Positions 39,102-48,208 of a stretch of 58,083 bases of DNA are shown here, piece by piece. The DNA is from Demequina sp. Its GTDB lineage: Bacteria; Actinomycetota; Actinomycetes; Actinomycetales; Demequinaceae. Position numbers and translations under genes: made by a program. Under the pieces are notes generated by a model that was not told the origin of the DNA, ran no database searches, and was given only the letters and a program-made list of their open reading frames with translations. Numbering within the stretch: position 1 is the stretch's first letter; every line of letters starts with the position of its first letter. The stretch lies in NCBI GenBank assembly GCA_030148645.1, contig JASBTB010000045.1:1-58083 (forward strand), written 5' to 3'.

Positions 39102-42100
39102 TCGGCCACCTCCTTGGAGCGCCTCAGGGGCACCGATCCGATGAGCGCCCACGCGAGCACGGCCGCGCTTGCCCACCACCACCAGCGCTGGGCCGGATCA
39201 CGGTAGGTGTAGGTCACGGGTCCGACTCCGGCGGGCACGGCGAATGCCACGCGGCCCAAGGGATCGTCGACCCGGTCGAGTTCGCGTCCGTCGCGTTGCG
39301 CCGTCCACCCACCTGCGGCAGGAACCGCGATCACCAGGGTGGCGCCCGCGGCAGGGGCCGCCGTTGGGCCGCCCGACGTTGCGGTCGACTGCACCGCCGT
39401 GGTGCCAGCGTCGGTCGCGAGCCAGGCGCGGGACACCTCGCCACCGTCGAGCCGGTACGCGGTGCCGATCTCCGATCCGCCCACGAGCGTCAGGCGAGCG
39501 TTTTGATCCAGGGCCCCCTGGATTCGGGTACCACCAGGGGCCACTACCACGGTTCCGATGCCCCAGTCGCGCAACGCCTGCACGTCTGCGGCGCCCGACT
39601 GCATCGCCTCCGCCACGGTCCGGGCAAGCGTATCGATACCCACCATCTGGCCCCCGGGGCCACCGAGCGGGGTACCATCGGGCCCCCACTGCACCCTACC
39701 GATCGCCTGGGACGAACCGTCGTGAGACAGCACCGAGTAGGCGACCGAACCGTCCTCCAGCGCTGTCAGTGCGAGGACTCGTTGCCGATACGGTCCCTCT
39801 TGATCGAGTGGGACGGCCAGTGGCAACACGTGAGTATCGATCATGGTGGCCGAACCGGGTTGAGAGCCGGGCCACACGAGGAAGACCAGCACCGCCACAG
39901 AGGCCCCGGCCACGACCGTCGCAAGGGCTGCAGAGATCACCCGACCGAACGCGAATCTGGTGCCCTCGCCCGCGAGCAGGGCGCCGTGCGCCGCGGCGGC
40001 CGCCACGAGCGCGCCCAGCGCCACGAGGGAAGAACCCGTGCCGGGCCATCCCGAAATCGCGCTGGCACCCGCACCGTCAGGCCATGCCGCGGTGGCCTGC
40101 GCCGACCAGGCGGACACCACGGCGCCCGCCGCCGCGACCACGAGGCCCACCACCACCGGGCGCCACGCTCGCCGCGACACGATCGCGGCGAGCGCGCTGG
40201 CCAGCACCACCACGCCCGCGATCGCGCCGATGGGCCATGCGCCACCCACAGTCGCAGGCCACCGAGACGTGTCGGCCATGCCGACGGCCACGCGCCACGC
40301 GCTGCCGGTGAAGTTCGTGCCCGGCCCCGGCTCGCGCGCCAGCACCGACGCCACCAACGACCAATCGGGCGCTAACTTGGCGGCGGCGACGACGCCGGGA
40401 AGTCCCACCACCATCGGCACCGCCGCGATGGACCACACACGCCACCGCAGACGCCCCGCCATCAGGCCGAGCATTCCCACGATGACGACCACAGGCAGGA
40501 GGAGTACCGGTTGCGCGACGGTTGCCACGGTGATGGCAAGAGCCGCCGCCAGGGCGGCCGACGGCGAGGGCGCGGGGGCGGGCGCCTCGACGCGACCGGC
40601 CACCAACTCGCCGCGACGCCACCCCACCGCACGGGGCAGTGCCAGTGCTGCGGCGGGGAGCGCGATGTGGGCGAGCACGGGTCCGATCCGCGCGTCGGCG
40701 ACGGCGGCCAAGAACGGCGGCCACAGGCCGAACACTATGGCCACGGTCGCACGAATCCACGGCCCACGGGTGGCATGGCCAGCGGCCCACCACGCGAACA
40801 ACGCTGCCAGGAAGGGCGCGGCAATCAGCAGCACGCCCACCCCCACACGCAAGCCGCCGGGCGCCGCGGCGAGTGGCACCATGAGGCCCGCATAGGCACC
40901 GTCGATCCCAGCCGAACCGAACCCCATTTCTGCCCAGCCGGTCCAGGCGCGTGACCAGACAGTCTCGAACGGCAGGTCGGTGGAGCCGATGCCCGGTCCC
41001 GCGACCATCTGGCCGGCGACCAGCGAACGGACGTAGTCGAGCCCCAGCGCGGCTGAGGCTCCGGCGGCGATCAGGACGGTGGTCAGCAGGCTTCGCCGCT
41101 GGCGAGCCGCAGCCGCGTCGAGTTCGGCCCGCACCAACTCGCTGGGCGCGCGTGAGGCGCGCGAACGCTCAAAGGTACCCAATTCGCGTTGCCGCACGGC
41201 ATCGATGACCTGCCGCATGCTCGCGAAGAGGCGGTCCTCGACGGGTCCTGTCGCACCCACGGCGCGGTGGGCCACCGCCGTTCGCACGATGGCGGGTATT
41301 CGGGCGACCAGCAGGAAGAGCACCGCGACCTCCGCGAGAGCGCGCCGCGGCGCATTCTGTGCCAGGCGGGCCACGACTCGCACCGCCACGCTCAGGGGGA
41401 GCAGCACGATCAGGGGCACGATCGCCCACCACGGAGCCCAGGCGAACGCGTGATGCCACTCGCTGACACGCCGCCGTGCGTGCGTCGCGCCGCGACCGGT
41501 ACGCCGCGTACGGGCGCCGTACAGGCCGCTCTGCGCGTGCCTCACGTGAGCGCGCGGCTCGATCACCACATCGCGACCCGAGGCCCACACGCGTCGACAC
41601 CATTCGAGACTGTCGCCAAAACCCTGGTAGCCCCCGTCGAGCCGACCGAGCGCGTCGAAGGCGTCGCGGCGCACCAGGGCTCCCGCAAGGGACACGGCCA
41701 TGACATCTTCGCGCCAGTCGTGTTGACCCTGATCGATGTCGTCCTCGACCACAAGAGCCACCCGGCGTGCGCCCACCTTGGAGACGGTGGTTCCCAGGTT
41801 CACGAGCCGCGAGGAGTCGTTCCATCTCACGTGCGCCGCGCCGACGACGGCCGCGTGCGGGCGCTTGGTCGCGGTGGCAACCAGTCGGGTCAAGGCGTCG
41901 GCATGGGGCGCAAGGTCATCGTGCAGCAGCCACACCAGTTCGCCGTCGCGTGCGCCCACGTCGTCGAGCAGGCCGCTCACGGCGTCGGCGTAGGTGGTGG
42001 AGTCGACTCTGCGAACGTCGGTCGCCAGCGCTTCAGGGATATCGATGTCTAGGTCGCCAGTCACAACGACGTGGAGGATTGCGGGCTGTTCGTCAAGCGC

Positions 42101-42181
42101 CGCGATCGCGGCGAAGGTCGCGGACAGGTGCTCGGTTTGCCCGTCGGTGACGAGCACGGCCCTCACGTAGGGCGTGCTCAC
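39098..42181 (-). CDS. Large GT2 glycosyltransferase with membrane domain
   Basis: 1027 residues: an N-terminal GT-A domain of glycosyltransferase family 2 (about 1-240; VRAVLVTDGQTEHLSATFAA, LVWLLHDDLAPHADALTRLV with a DD metal motif, GALVRRDAFDALG), two helices (about 250-310), a basic cytosolic loop, then about ten helices (about 350-800) and a C-terminal extracellular domain ending in a last helix (about 1000-1018). It should transfer a nucleotide sugar to a lipid or polymer acceptor and help export or elongate a surface polysaccharide. Similar giants sit beside whiB2, manB and LCP genes across actinobacteria. Coupled to DUF5719. Confidence 0.85.
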   Translation of the reverse strand: MSTPYVRAVLVTDGQTEHLSATFAAIAALDEQPAILHVVVTGDLDIDIPEALATDVRRVDSTTYADAVSGLLDDVGARDGELVWLLHDDLAPHADALTRLVATATKRPHAAVVGAAHVRWNDSSRLVNLGTTVSKVGARRVALVVEDDIDQGQHDWREDVMAVSLAGALVRRDAFDALGRLDGGYQGFGDSLEWCRRVWASGRDVVIEPRAHVRHAQSGLYGARTRRTGRGATHARRRVSEWHHAFAWAPWWAIVPLIVLLPLSVAVRVVARLAQNAPRRALAEVAVLFLLVARIPAIVRTAVAHRAVGATGPVEDRLFASMRQVIDAVRQRELGTFERSRASRAPSELVRAELDAAAARQRRSLLTTVLIAAGASAALGLDYVRSLVAGQMVAGPGIGSTDLPFETVWSRAWTGWAEMGFGSAGIDGAYAGLMVPLAAAPGGLRVGVGVLLIAAPFLAALFAWWAAGHATRGPWIRATVAIVFGLWPPFLAAVADARIGPVLAHIALPAAALALPRAVGWRRGELVAGRVEAPAPAPSPSAALAAALAITVATVAQPVLLLPVVVIVGMLGLMAGRLRWRVWSIAAVPMVVGLPGVVAAAKLAPDWSLVASVLAREPGPGTNFTGSAWRVAVGMADTSRWPATVGGAWPIGAIAGVVVLASALAAIVSRRAWRPVVVGLVVAAAGAVVSAWSAQATAAWPDGAGASAISGWPGTGSSLVALGALVAAAAAHGALLAGEGTRFAFGRVISAALATVVAGASVAVLVFLVWPGSQPGSATMIDTHVLPLAVPLDQEGPYRQRVLALTALEDGSVAYSVLSHDGSSQAIGRVQWGPDGTPLGGPGGQMVGIDTLARTVAEAMQSGAADVQALRDWGIGTVVVAPGGTRIQGALDQNARLTLVGGSEIGTAYRLDGGEVSRAWLATDAGTTAVQSTATSGGPTAAPAAGATLVIAVPAAGGWTAQRDGRELDRVDDPLGRVAFAVPAGVGPVTYTYRDPAQRWWWWASAAVLAWALIGSVPLRRSKEVAE

Positions 42182-42208
42182 AGGGTTCCGCCGTCAGGCA
42201 GGCGCGCG

Positions 42209-42523
42209 TCAGACCGCGCGACGCTTGAGTTTGCGACGCTCACGCTCTGAAAGTCCGCCCCAGATCCCGAATCTCTCGTCATGGGCAAGCGCATAGTCGA
42301 GACACTCCGACCGCACCTCGCAGGATGTACACACCTTCTTGGCCTCACGAGTCGACCCTCCCTTTTCGGGAAAGAACGCCTCGGGGTCCGTTTGCGCGCA
42401 CAGCGCGCGGTCCTGCCATGACAGTGGCCCGTCTGCTTCGCCGCCAAAGATGTCCACCACCGGGGCCAGGCCCGGCGTGGTGCCCACATCGGTCGGCACG
42501 GAGCCGGTATACAGATTCCACAT
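42209..42523 (-). CDS. whiB2: WhiB-family iron-sulfur regulator, WhiB2/WhmD type
   Basis: A 104-residue protein with the four cluster-binding cysteines (Cys42, Cys65, Cys68, Cys74), the GIWGGL turn (GIWGG) and the basic tail RRKLKRR. WhiB proteins carry a 4Fe-4S cluster, respond to nitric oxide or oxygen and work with the primary sigma factor. The WhiB2/WhmD subgroup is needed for septation. Position next to manB, DUF3499 and Rv3259-like genes matches mycobacterial whiB2. The ATG at 42523 is the family start; a TTGACG-17-TGTAAT promoter lies just upstream. Confidence 0.93.
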   Translation of the reverse strand: MWNLYTGSVPTDVGTTPGLAPVVDIFGGEADGPLSWQDRALCAQTDPEAFFPEKGGSTREAKKVCTSCEVRSECLDYALAHDERFGIWGGLSERERRKLKRRAV

Positions 42524-42557
42524 TGCCCGTCCTCCGATCGACACACACTCGAAGTGA

Positions 42558-42586
42558 ATTACACCCTTGTAATCCGTGTCCGTCAA
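42558..42586 (-). promoter_or_regulatory. whiB2 promoter
   Basis: On the minus strand, TTGACG (42586-42581), a 17-base spacer and TGTAAT (42563-42558) form a near-consensus primary-sigma promoter, predicting transcription start near 42551 and a leader of about 28 bases. The spacer holds GGATTACAAGGGT, which overlaps an inverted repeat (ATTAC...GTAAT) and is shared with the whiB1 intergenic region at 52664-52679. Confidence 0.6.
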
Positions 42587-42715
42587 GTCGAATGTAGCGC
42601 ACTGTGACAGATCCCGCTCGGGAACCGCCCGCCGTGGCTCGACGTTCACGCACCGACGCGCCAGCGCCGCCGGCACTTACAATGAGTTCCTCGCGCCTAG
42701 TTGGGGGTTTCTTCC

Positions 42716-43939
42716 ATGAGTTCGTCCGAGCACGTTCCGGTCCGCCACGCCGCGACTGTCCGCAGGCATCGTGTCCTGCAGGGCATCGCCTGGGTGCTGG
42801 CCGCCACGGCCGGCTTCGGCCTGGTATTCGCCCAGACGTACAAGGCCAGGGTCGAGGCCAGCTTCGTCACCAAAGATATCACCGGACTGCTGGGACCCAA
42901 CCGCCCCGCCGCACCGCAGAACCCGGTCGACGGCGCATCGGGCCTGCCGGTCAATGTCCTACTGATGGGCTCAGACGATCGCAGCGGCGAGAATGGCGCC
43001 ATCGGCGGCCAGGATGCCGGAAAGCGCAATGACACGACGCTGCTCATGCATATCTCCGCCGACCGCTCACGAATCGATGTGGTGTCGATTCCGCGCGACA
43101 CGGTGGTGCGCATCGCCGACTGCGAGCGATCCGACGGCACCTCGCAGCGCGGCTGGACCGGCCAGTTCAACATCGCCTTTGCCAACGGCGCGCAAAACGG
43201 ATCCAACGCCGACGGGGCCGCGTGCGCCATCAAAACCGTCGAGTCCCTCACCGACATCTACATCGACCACTTTGTCGTCGTGGACTTCGTGGGCTTCCGC
43301 GACATGGTCGACGCCATCGGCGGGGTGCCCATGTGCATCCAGAACGCCGTCAAGGACCCCTACTCCGGCACCAACCTGGCCGCAGGTCCACAGGTACTCG
43401 ACGGCACCCAAGCGCTCGCCTACGCCCGCATGCGTAAAGGCACGGGTCTGAGCGGCTCCGACCTGGACCGCATCGACCGCCAGCAGCAGCTCCTCAAGAA
43501 CCTGGCCAGCAAGGTGCTCAGCGCCGAGATGCTCTACCGTCCCCAAGACCTCACCAACTTTGTCAAGGCCGTCGCCGGTTCCATGACCATGGACGAGGCC
43601 TTCGGCAACTTCGACGCGCTGACGGGCCTAGCGTTCTCGTTGCGTGGCATCAACCCCACCACCGACATCACCTTCGCGACGGCGCCCGTCGTGGCAGACC
43701 CGAGCGACCCCAACCGGGTCATCTTCAGTTCGAAGGCTCGCGCGGTGTGGGACGCGATCATCGCCGATCAACCGATCGCCCCACTGCTCGATGCCCAGTC
43801 GAACTCCCCCGCGAACGAGCCCACGACCGAGCCCGCGACCGGAACCGGCACGGTCACGGACCCAAGCGCGCCAGCGACAACCGGCGGCTCGACCGCCCCC
43901 TCCGAGCAGGACATTCTCAACGCGTGCGCGGCGGCCTGA
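42716..43939 (+). CDS. LytR-CpsA-Psr family glycan ligase
   Basis: 407 residues: a cytosolic N-terminus, one membrane helix (about 21-40) and an extracellular LCP domain (about 75-300) with the conserved VNVLLMGSDDR, SIPRDT, FVVVDFVGFRDMVDAIGGV and LDGTQALAYARMRK motifs. The C-terminal tail (after about 355) is Thr/Pro-rich. LCP enzymes transfer polyprenyl-linked glycans to peptidoglycan. The ATG at 42716 (GGGGG nearby) is preferred over a TTG at 42701. It diverges from whiB2. Confidence 0.93.
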   Translation: MSSSEHVPVRHAATVRRHRVLQGIAWVLAATAGFGLVFAQTYKARVEASFVTKDITGLLGPNRPAAPQNPVDGASGLPVNVLLMGSDDRSGENGAIGGQDAGKRNDTTLLMHISADRSRIDVVSIPRDTVVRIADCERSDGTSQRGWTGQFNIAFANGAQNGSNADGAACAIKTVESLTDIYIDHFVVVDFVGFRDMVDAIGGVPMCIQNAVKDPYSGTNLAAGPQVLDGTQALAYARMRKGTGLSGSDLDRIDRQQQLLKNLASKVLSAEMLYRPQDLTNFVKAVAGSMTMDEAFGNFDALTGLAFSLRGINPTTDITFATAPVVADPSDPNRVIFSSKARAVWDAIIADQPIAPLLDAQSNSPANEPTTEPATGTGTVTDPSAPATTGGSTAPSEQDILNACAAA

Positions 43940-43983
43940 GCCCCGCCGGCGCCGCACACCCTGCCTGCCTGCGTAGCGTAGGG

Positions 43984-44484
43984 CTACCCCTGGCGCAGTC
44001 GCGCGCCCTTGGCCTGGGCCACCGAGCGCAGGTCCTCTTGGAAGGCACGCATACGCTCCCGCAGCCGTGCGGCATCCGGACCCTGCCCTGCGCCCAGGAT
44101 GCGCGCGGCCAGGAGACCCGCATTGCGGGCTCCACCGATGGACACCGTCGCGACGGGAACACCCGCAGGCATCTGGACGATGCTCAGCAGCGAGTCCATC
44201 CCATCCAGGTACTTCAGGGGCACCGGCACACCGATCACGGGCAAGGCCGTGACGGATGCCAGCATGCCTGGAAGGTGCGCCGCTCCCCCCGCACCGGCGA
44301 TGATGACGCGCAGGCCCCTGCCCTCGGCGGCGCGGCCGTAGTCGATCATCTGTTCCGGCATGCGGTGCGCCGACACCACATCCCGCTCGTACTCGATGCC
44401 GAACTCCTCGAGAACGGCAGCCGCCTCACCCATCACGGGCCAATCGGAATCCGAACCCATGACCACGCCCACACACACGCTCAC
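43984..44484 (-). CDS. purE: N5-carboxyaminoimidazole ribonucleotide mutase
   Basis: A 166-residue class I PurE with the family motifs [19 protein letters not shown] and [11 protein letters not shown]. It converts N5-CAIR to CAIR in purine synthesis, directly after PurK. The GTG start overlaps the PurK stop as GTGA, giving a coupled purK-purE pair. An unrelated open frame upstream to 45012 is the antisense-frame continuation and should be ignored. It faces the end of the LCP gene. Confidence 0.96.
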   Translation of the reverse strand: MSVCVGVVMGSDSDWPVMGEAAAVLEEFGIEYERDVVSAHRMPEQMIDYGRAAEGRGLRVIIAGAGGAAHLPGMLASVTALPVIGVPVPLKYLDGMDSLLSIVQMPAGVPVATVSIGGARNAGLLAARILGAGQGPDAARLRERMRAFQEDLRSVAQAKGARLRQG

Positions 44485-45620
44485 GATTGCCCTCCATCCC
44501 TGACCACGGCCGCGGTCTGTGCCGCCCGCCCGCGAACATCGTCGACCTGCTGCCCCATCACGGTGACGTGCCCCACCTTGCGGCCGGGCCGCACGCCCTT
44601 GCCATACAGGTGCACCTTGGCGCCCGGATCGATCACGTGAGGCCACGCCGATTCCAAGACCGTCCGCGAACCGCCCAACACATTCGCCATGACGGTCACC
44701 GGCGCGAGCGCTGCGGTGTCCCCCAGCGGCCAATCCAGCACCGCACGCAGGTGCTGCTCGAACTGACTCGTGACCGAACCTTCGATGCTCCAATGACCGC
44801 AGTTGTGGGGACGCATGGCCAACTCGTTGACGAGGAGGCGCCCGCCCACCTCGAACAGTTCCACCGCGAGCACCCCCGTCACGTCCACGGTGTCGGCGAT
44901 CCTTCGGGCAATGGATTCCGCCTCTGCCTGCACCGTGGGGCTCAGCCCCGGCGCCGGCGCGATCACCTCGGCACATACTCCGTCCCGCTGAACCGACTCC
45001 ACAAGTGGCCACGCCCGGATCTCCCCCGAGGGGCGGCGCGCCACCTGAATCGCCAACTCGCGGGTGTACGCCACCCTGTCTTCGATGAGCAACGCTGGCC
45101 CGCCAGCTGCGGCGGCGGACAGCCAGTCGTCGGCTTGCGCCGGACTACGGACGATGCGCACGCCCTTGCCGTCGTACCCACCCCGCGCCCTCTTGAGCAC
45201 GCCCACCGAGCCGTGCACCGATAGGAACGCCTCCACATCGTCTTCGGTCTCGACAGCGCGCCAGGCGGGCATCGGCAGGCCCATGTGTCCCAGCCGCTCC
45301 CGCATGGCGATCTTGTCGCGAGCGAACAGCAAGGCCTCGCGGCCGGGTCGCGTGGGCACCCTCCACTCGGCAGCCAGGTCGAAGACGGTGGACGGGATGT
45401 GCTCGTGCTCCCAGGTGAGCACGTCGGGCCGCGGATCGGCCAGGAGCTGGCGCACCGCGTCGGCGTCGCCCGGCAGGCCCACCACTGTCTCGTGCGCCGC
45501 GAGCGCCGCCGACGCCCGCCCCGACTCGATAAGTACCCGCAGCGTCACGCCCATGGCGGTAGCGGCCGGAGCCAGCATGCGGGCCAACTGGCCGCCTCCC
45601 ACCACTGCCACGCGCGTCAT
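44481..45620 (-). CDS. purK: N5-carboxyaminoimidazole ribonucleotide synthase
   Basis: A 379-residue ATP-grasp enzyme with an N-terminal [19 protein letters not shown], the ATP-grasp core ([17 protein letters not shown]) and the C-terminal [20 protein letters not shown]. It carboxylates AIR with bicarbonate and ATP to N5-CAIR, the substrate of PurE. The order purK-purE followed by a divergent GtrA gene is the same as Rv3276c, Rv3275c and Rv3277. Confidence 0.96.
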   Translation of the reverse strand: MTRVAVVGGGQLARMLAPAATAMGVTLRVLIESGRASAALAAHETVVGLPGDADAVRQLLADPRPDVLTWEHEHIPSTVFDLAAEWRVPTRPGREALLFARDKIAMRERLGHMGLPMPAWRAVETEDDVEAFLSVHGSVGVLKRARGGYDGKGVRIVRSPAQADDWLSAAAAGGPALLIEDRVAYTRELAIQVARRPSGEIRAWPLVESVQRDGVCAEVIAPAPGLSPTVQAEAESIARRIADTVDVTGVLAVELFEVGGRLLVNELAMRPHNCGHWSIEGSVTSQFEQHLRAVLDWPLGDTAALAPVTVMANVLGGSRTVLESAWPHVIDPGAKVHLYGKGVRPGRKVGHVTVMGQQVDDVRGRAAQTAAVVRDGGQS

Positions 45621-45654
45621 GCGACTAACCTACCGGCCACTACGCTCGTGCCTC

Positions 45655-46140
45655 ATGAACCTCACCGTCCGACCCGTCGTGGCGTGGCTGCGCAGGCGTG
45701 CCGGAGTGCTGGCACGGTTCGGTGCCGTGGGCGTCGCGGGGATCGTCGTGAACCTGGGTGTCTTCAATGCGCTGCGCTTAGGTCCGCTTGGCCCCGACGA
45801 CTCCGTGGGGGGCGGTGACGACCGCGTGGTGACGGCCAAGGTCATTGCCACCGTCGTGTCCATCGTGTTCGCGTGGGGTGCGCACCGCGGCTGGACCTTC
45901 AAGGGTCGAAGGCGCCATCGTGCCGCCACGGAACTGGTGCTGTTCGGGGCCGTCAATGCCGTCGCCATTGTGGTGGAGGCGGCCGTGGTGGCGCTGACTC
46001 ACTATGGCTTCGGCTGGGAATCGTTGCTGGCCGACAACGCCTCGTCGCTCGTGGGGATCGGGCTGGGCACCATCGTTCGCTACGTGGGATTCGCGACCCT
46101 GGTGTTCGGCGCAGCCGACCGGGACGACGCAGCGGTCTAG
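45655..46140 (+). CDS. GtrA-family membrane protein
   Basis: A 161-residue protein with four helices (starting near VLARFGAVGVAGIVVNLGVF), typical of the GtrA/DPMS2 family, which flips or anchors polyprenyl-linked sugars for surface polysaccharide modification. The ATG at 45655 is the family start. It diverges from purK by 34 bases and overlaps the convergent kinase gene end by four bases. It contains a rare TTA codon (near 45778). Confidence 0.85.
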   Translation: MNLTVRPVVAWLRRRAGVLARFGAVGVAGIVVNLGVFNALRLGPLGPDDSVGGGDDRVVTAKVIATVVSIVFAWGAHRGWTFKGRRRHRAATELVLFGAVNAVAIVVEAAVVALTHYGFGWESLLADNASSLVGIGLGTIVRYVGFATLVFGAADRDDAAV

Positions 46141-47447
46141 GAGTCGCGGCGGCGGCGAGTGCGCGAGCGCCGATGCGGAACGACCGTGTCGAGGTCGACC
46201 ATCTGGGGCACACCTTGCAGGAACACCGAGAACACTGCAGGGGCACGTTGCGACAATTCGAGCCTCCCACCGTCCGCAGTGACCAGATCCCGCGCCAGCG
46301 CGAGGCCCAGCCCCGTGCCCTTGCCGGAGGTCACCGACCTCTCGAAGATCCGCGGGGCCAACTCCTCGGGCACGCCAGCGCCCTCGTCACGCACCTCCAG
46401 CACGATCGCGTGGTGCGGACCCGACTCGCGGGCCACCACAGCGGTCGTACCGCCGCCGTGGTGCAGGGAGTTCTCGAGGAGAGTCGCGATCACTTGGGAC
46501 AAGCCACCGGGGGTGGCGAAGACGCTGGCCTGTGTCTGCCCGATGTCAAGTCTCCTGCCAGCCTTGGCGAACGCGGGTCCCCACTCGGCGCGTTGTTGCG
46601 TCAACACCTCCTCGAGTTTGACCACCTCCGTGCCGGAGCCAAGCGAGCGGCGCGTGCGGCCCAACAGCTCGTCCACTACCCCCACCAGGCGCTCCACCTG
46701 CTCCAGCGAGGCTTCCGCTTCGGCTCTCACCGCCTCCTGAGTCGTGGCGGTGGAGATCTCTTCGAGGCGCATCGTCAAGGCGGTCAACGGTGTGCGCAAT
46801 TGGTGAGAGGCATCGGCGGCGAACTGACGCTCCGCGGAAAGGCGCGCCGCCATCCGGTCGGCGCTACGCACCAACTCTTCCGCCACCAGGTCGATCTCCT
46901 CCACGCCGCTCGGCTCGATACGCGGACGGGTCTGACCCGAACCGATCTGCTCGGCCGAGGCCGCCAGGTACACCAATGGGGCGGCCAGGCGGTTCGCCTG
47001 CCATGACGCCATCGCGGCTCCCGCGGCGACGGCGACGGCGGCCACGATCAACACCAAACCGTCCGCTCTCGCCGCCTCCCAAAACACGTCCGACCGTGCG
47101 ATCGCCAACAGCACGACGATCTCCGACTCGGTGACGGCGCTGCCGCGGAACGCCGGGCGAGGTTCCTCTCCCGCCGTGATTTCCGTGCCGTCGGGAAGGC
47201 GCACCGCAATGTGGCGCGGCGCGCCGGACGCGGTACCCAGGAAGTTTTCGAGAATGGACTCGTCGAGGATCTCTCCCGACTGATAGCGCGCCTCAATGGC
47301 GCGTGCCGCCGAGGCGGTACGAGAGTCCAGGTCGCGCAGGGTATCGTCTCTGACCAACTGGAAGGCAAACACCCCCAACGGAATGCCCAACAGCACCATG
47401 GCTACCGCCAAGGCGGAGAGCGTGGCTCCCAGGACGCGACGCCGCAC
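46137..47447 (-). CDS. Sensor histidine kinase
   Basis: 436 residues: helix 1 (about 8-32), an extracellular sensor region (about 33-128), helix 2 (about 129-150), HAMP (about 151-203), HisKA with His215 in DASHQLRTPLTAL, and the ATPase domain (LLENSLHHG, DEGAG, GKGTGLGLALA). The H-box has Gln for the usual Glu after His (HQLRTP), a variant common in actinobacterial kinases. The GTG start lies three bases after the response-regulator stop. Ligand unknown. Confidence 0.93.
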   Translation of the reverse strand: MRRRVLGATLSALAVAMVLLGIPLGVFAFQLVRDDTLRDLDSRTASAARAIEARYQSGEILDESILENFLGTASGAPRHIAVRLPDGTEITAGEEPRPAFRGSAVTESEIVVLLAIARSDVFWEAARADGLVLIVAAVAVAAGAAMASWQANRLAAPLVYLAASAEQIGSGQTRPRIEPSGVEEIDLVAEELVRSADRMAARLSAERQFAADASHQLRTPLTALTMRLEEISTATTQEAVRAEAEASLEQVERLVGVVDELLGRTRRSLGSGTEVVKLEEVLTQQRAEWGPAFAKAGRRLDIGQTQASVFATPGGLSQVIATLLENSLHHGGGTTAVVARESGPHHAIVLEVRDEGAGVPEELAPRIFERSVTSGKGTGLGLALARDLVTADGGRLELSQRAPAVFSVFLQGVPQMVDLDTVVPHRRSRTRRRRDS

Positions 47448-47450
47448 CGC

Positions 47451-48125
47451 TCAGTCGTTCTCGAAACGGAAGCCCATGCCCCGCACCGTCGTGATAAAGC
47501 GTGGCTTCGCGGCATCGTCGCCCAGTTTGCGGCGTAGCCACGACACGTGCATGTCGAGTGTCTTCGACGGGGCGTGCGGATCCGCCTCCCACACTTCCCG
47601 CATGAGGTGCTCGCGGGATACTACAGAACCCGCATGTGCCACCAGTACCCGAAGAAGATCGAACTCCTTGCCGCTGAGCTGGAGTTCCTTGTCGTCGAGG
47701 TAGGCGCGGTGTCCCGTCACATCGACCCGGACACCCCCAGCGGCGACCTCGCCGGCGAACTCGGCATCGGCCCCGCGGCGCAGCAGCGCCCGAACCCGCG
47801 CCAGTAACTCGGCCAGCCGGAATGGCTTGGTGACGTAGTCGTCGGCTCCCGCATCGAGACCTACCACCAGGTCCACCTCGTCGGCGCGCGCCGTCAACAT
47901 CAGGATCGGGACCGTCAACCCCTGGTCCCTCACGCGTCTGGCCACGTCCACGCCGTCGATATCGGGAAGCCCCAGGTCCAAAATCACCAGGTCGGCCGCG
48001 TGAGCGGCCCCCACACCGCCGTGGCCGGTGCCGTGCCACTCGACCTCATAGCCCTCACGGCTCAAAGCCCGGGTCAAGGGTTCTGAAATGGTCGGGTCAT
48101 CTTCGACCAAGACAATTCTCGCCAT
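47451..48125 (-). CDS. OmpR-family response regulator
   Basis: A 224-residue regulator with the acidic pocket VEDDP, phospho-acceptor Asp50 (LVILDLGLPD) and Lys100 (YVTKPF), and a C-terminal winged helix ending TTVRGMGFRFEND. It forms an operon with the kinase downstream. Position beside purK/GtrA suggests comparison with the regulator pairs found there in other actinobacteria; targets are not evident. It diverges from the large membrane protein at 48209. Confidence 0.94.
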   Translation of the reverse strand: MARIVLVEDDPTISEPLTRALSREGYEVEWHGTGHGGVGAAHAADLVILDLGLPDIDGVDVARRVRDQGLTVPILMLTARADEVDLVVGLDAGADDYVTKPFRLAELLARVRALLRRGADAEFAGEVAAGGVRVDVTGHRAYLDDKELQLSGKEFDLLRVLVAHAGSVVSREHLMREVWEADPHAPSKTLDMHVSWLRRKLGDDAAKPRFITTVRGMGFRFEND

Positions 48126-48208
48126 GGGGCAACATTACCCGCGCGAGCCGACTTTGCAACGCGCGCAACGACACGGCACACCACCGCCTGGGTTGATAGT
48201 GTCCGGAC

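Noticed and set aside
39032-40375. A 447-codon plus-strand open frame within the GT2 gene
   Set aside because: Composition is that of an antisense frame (Arg/His/Gly-rich), and it overlaps a well-supported gene.
43973-43987. Terminator hairpin between LCP and purE
   Set aside because: GTAGC/GCTAC gives only five pairs and overlaps the purE stop codon; too weak to call.
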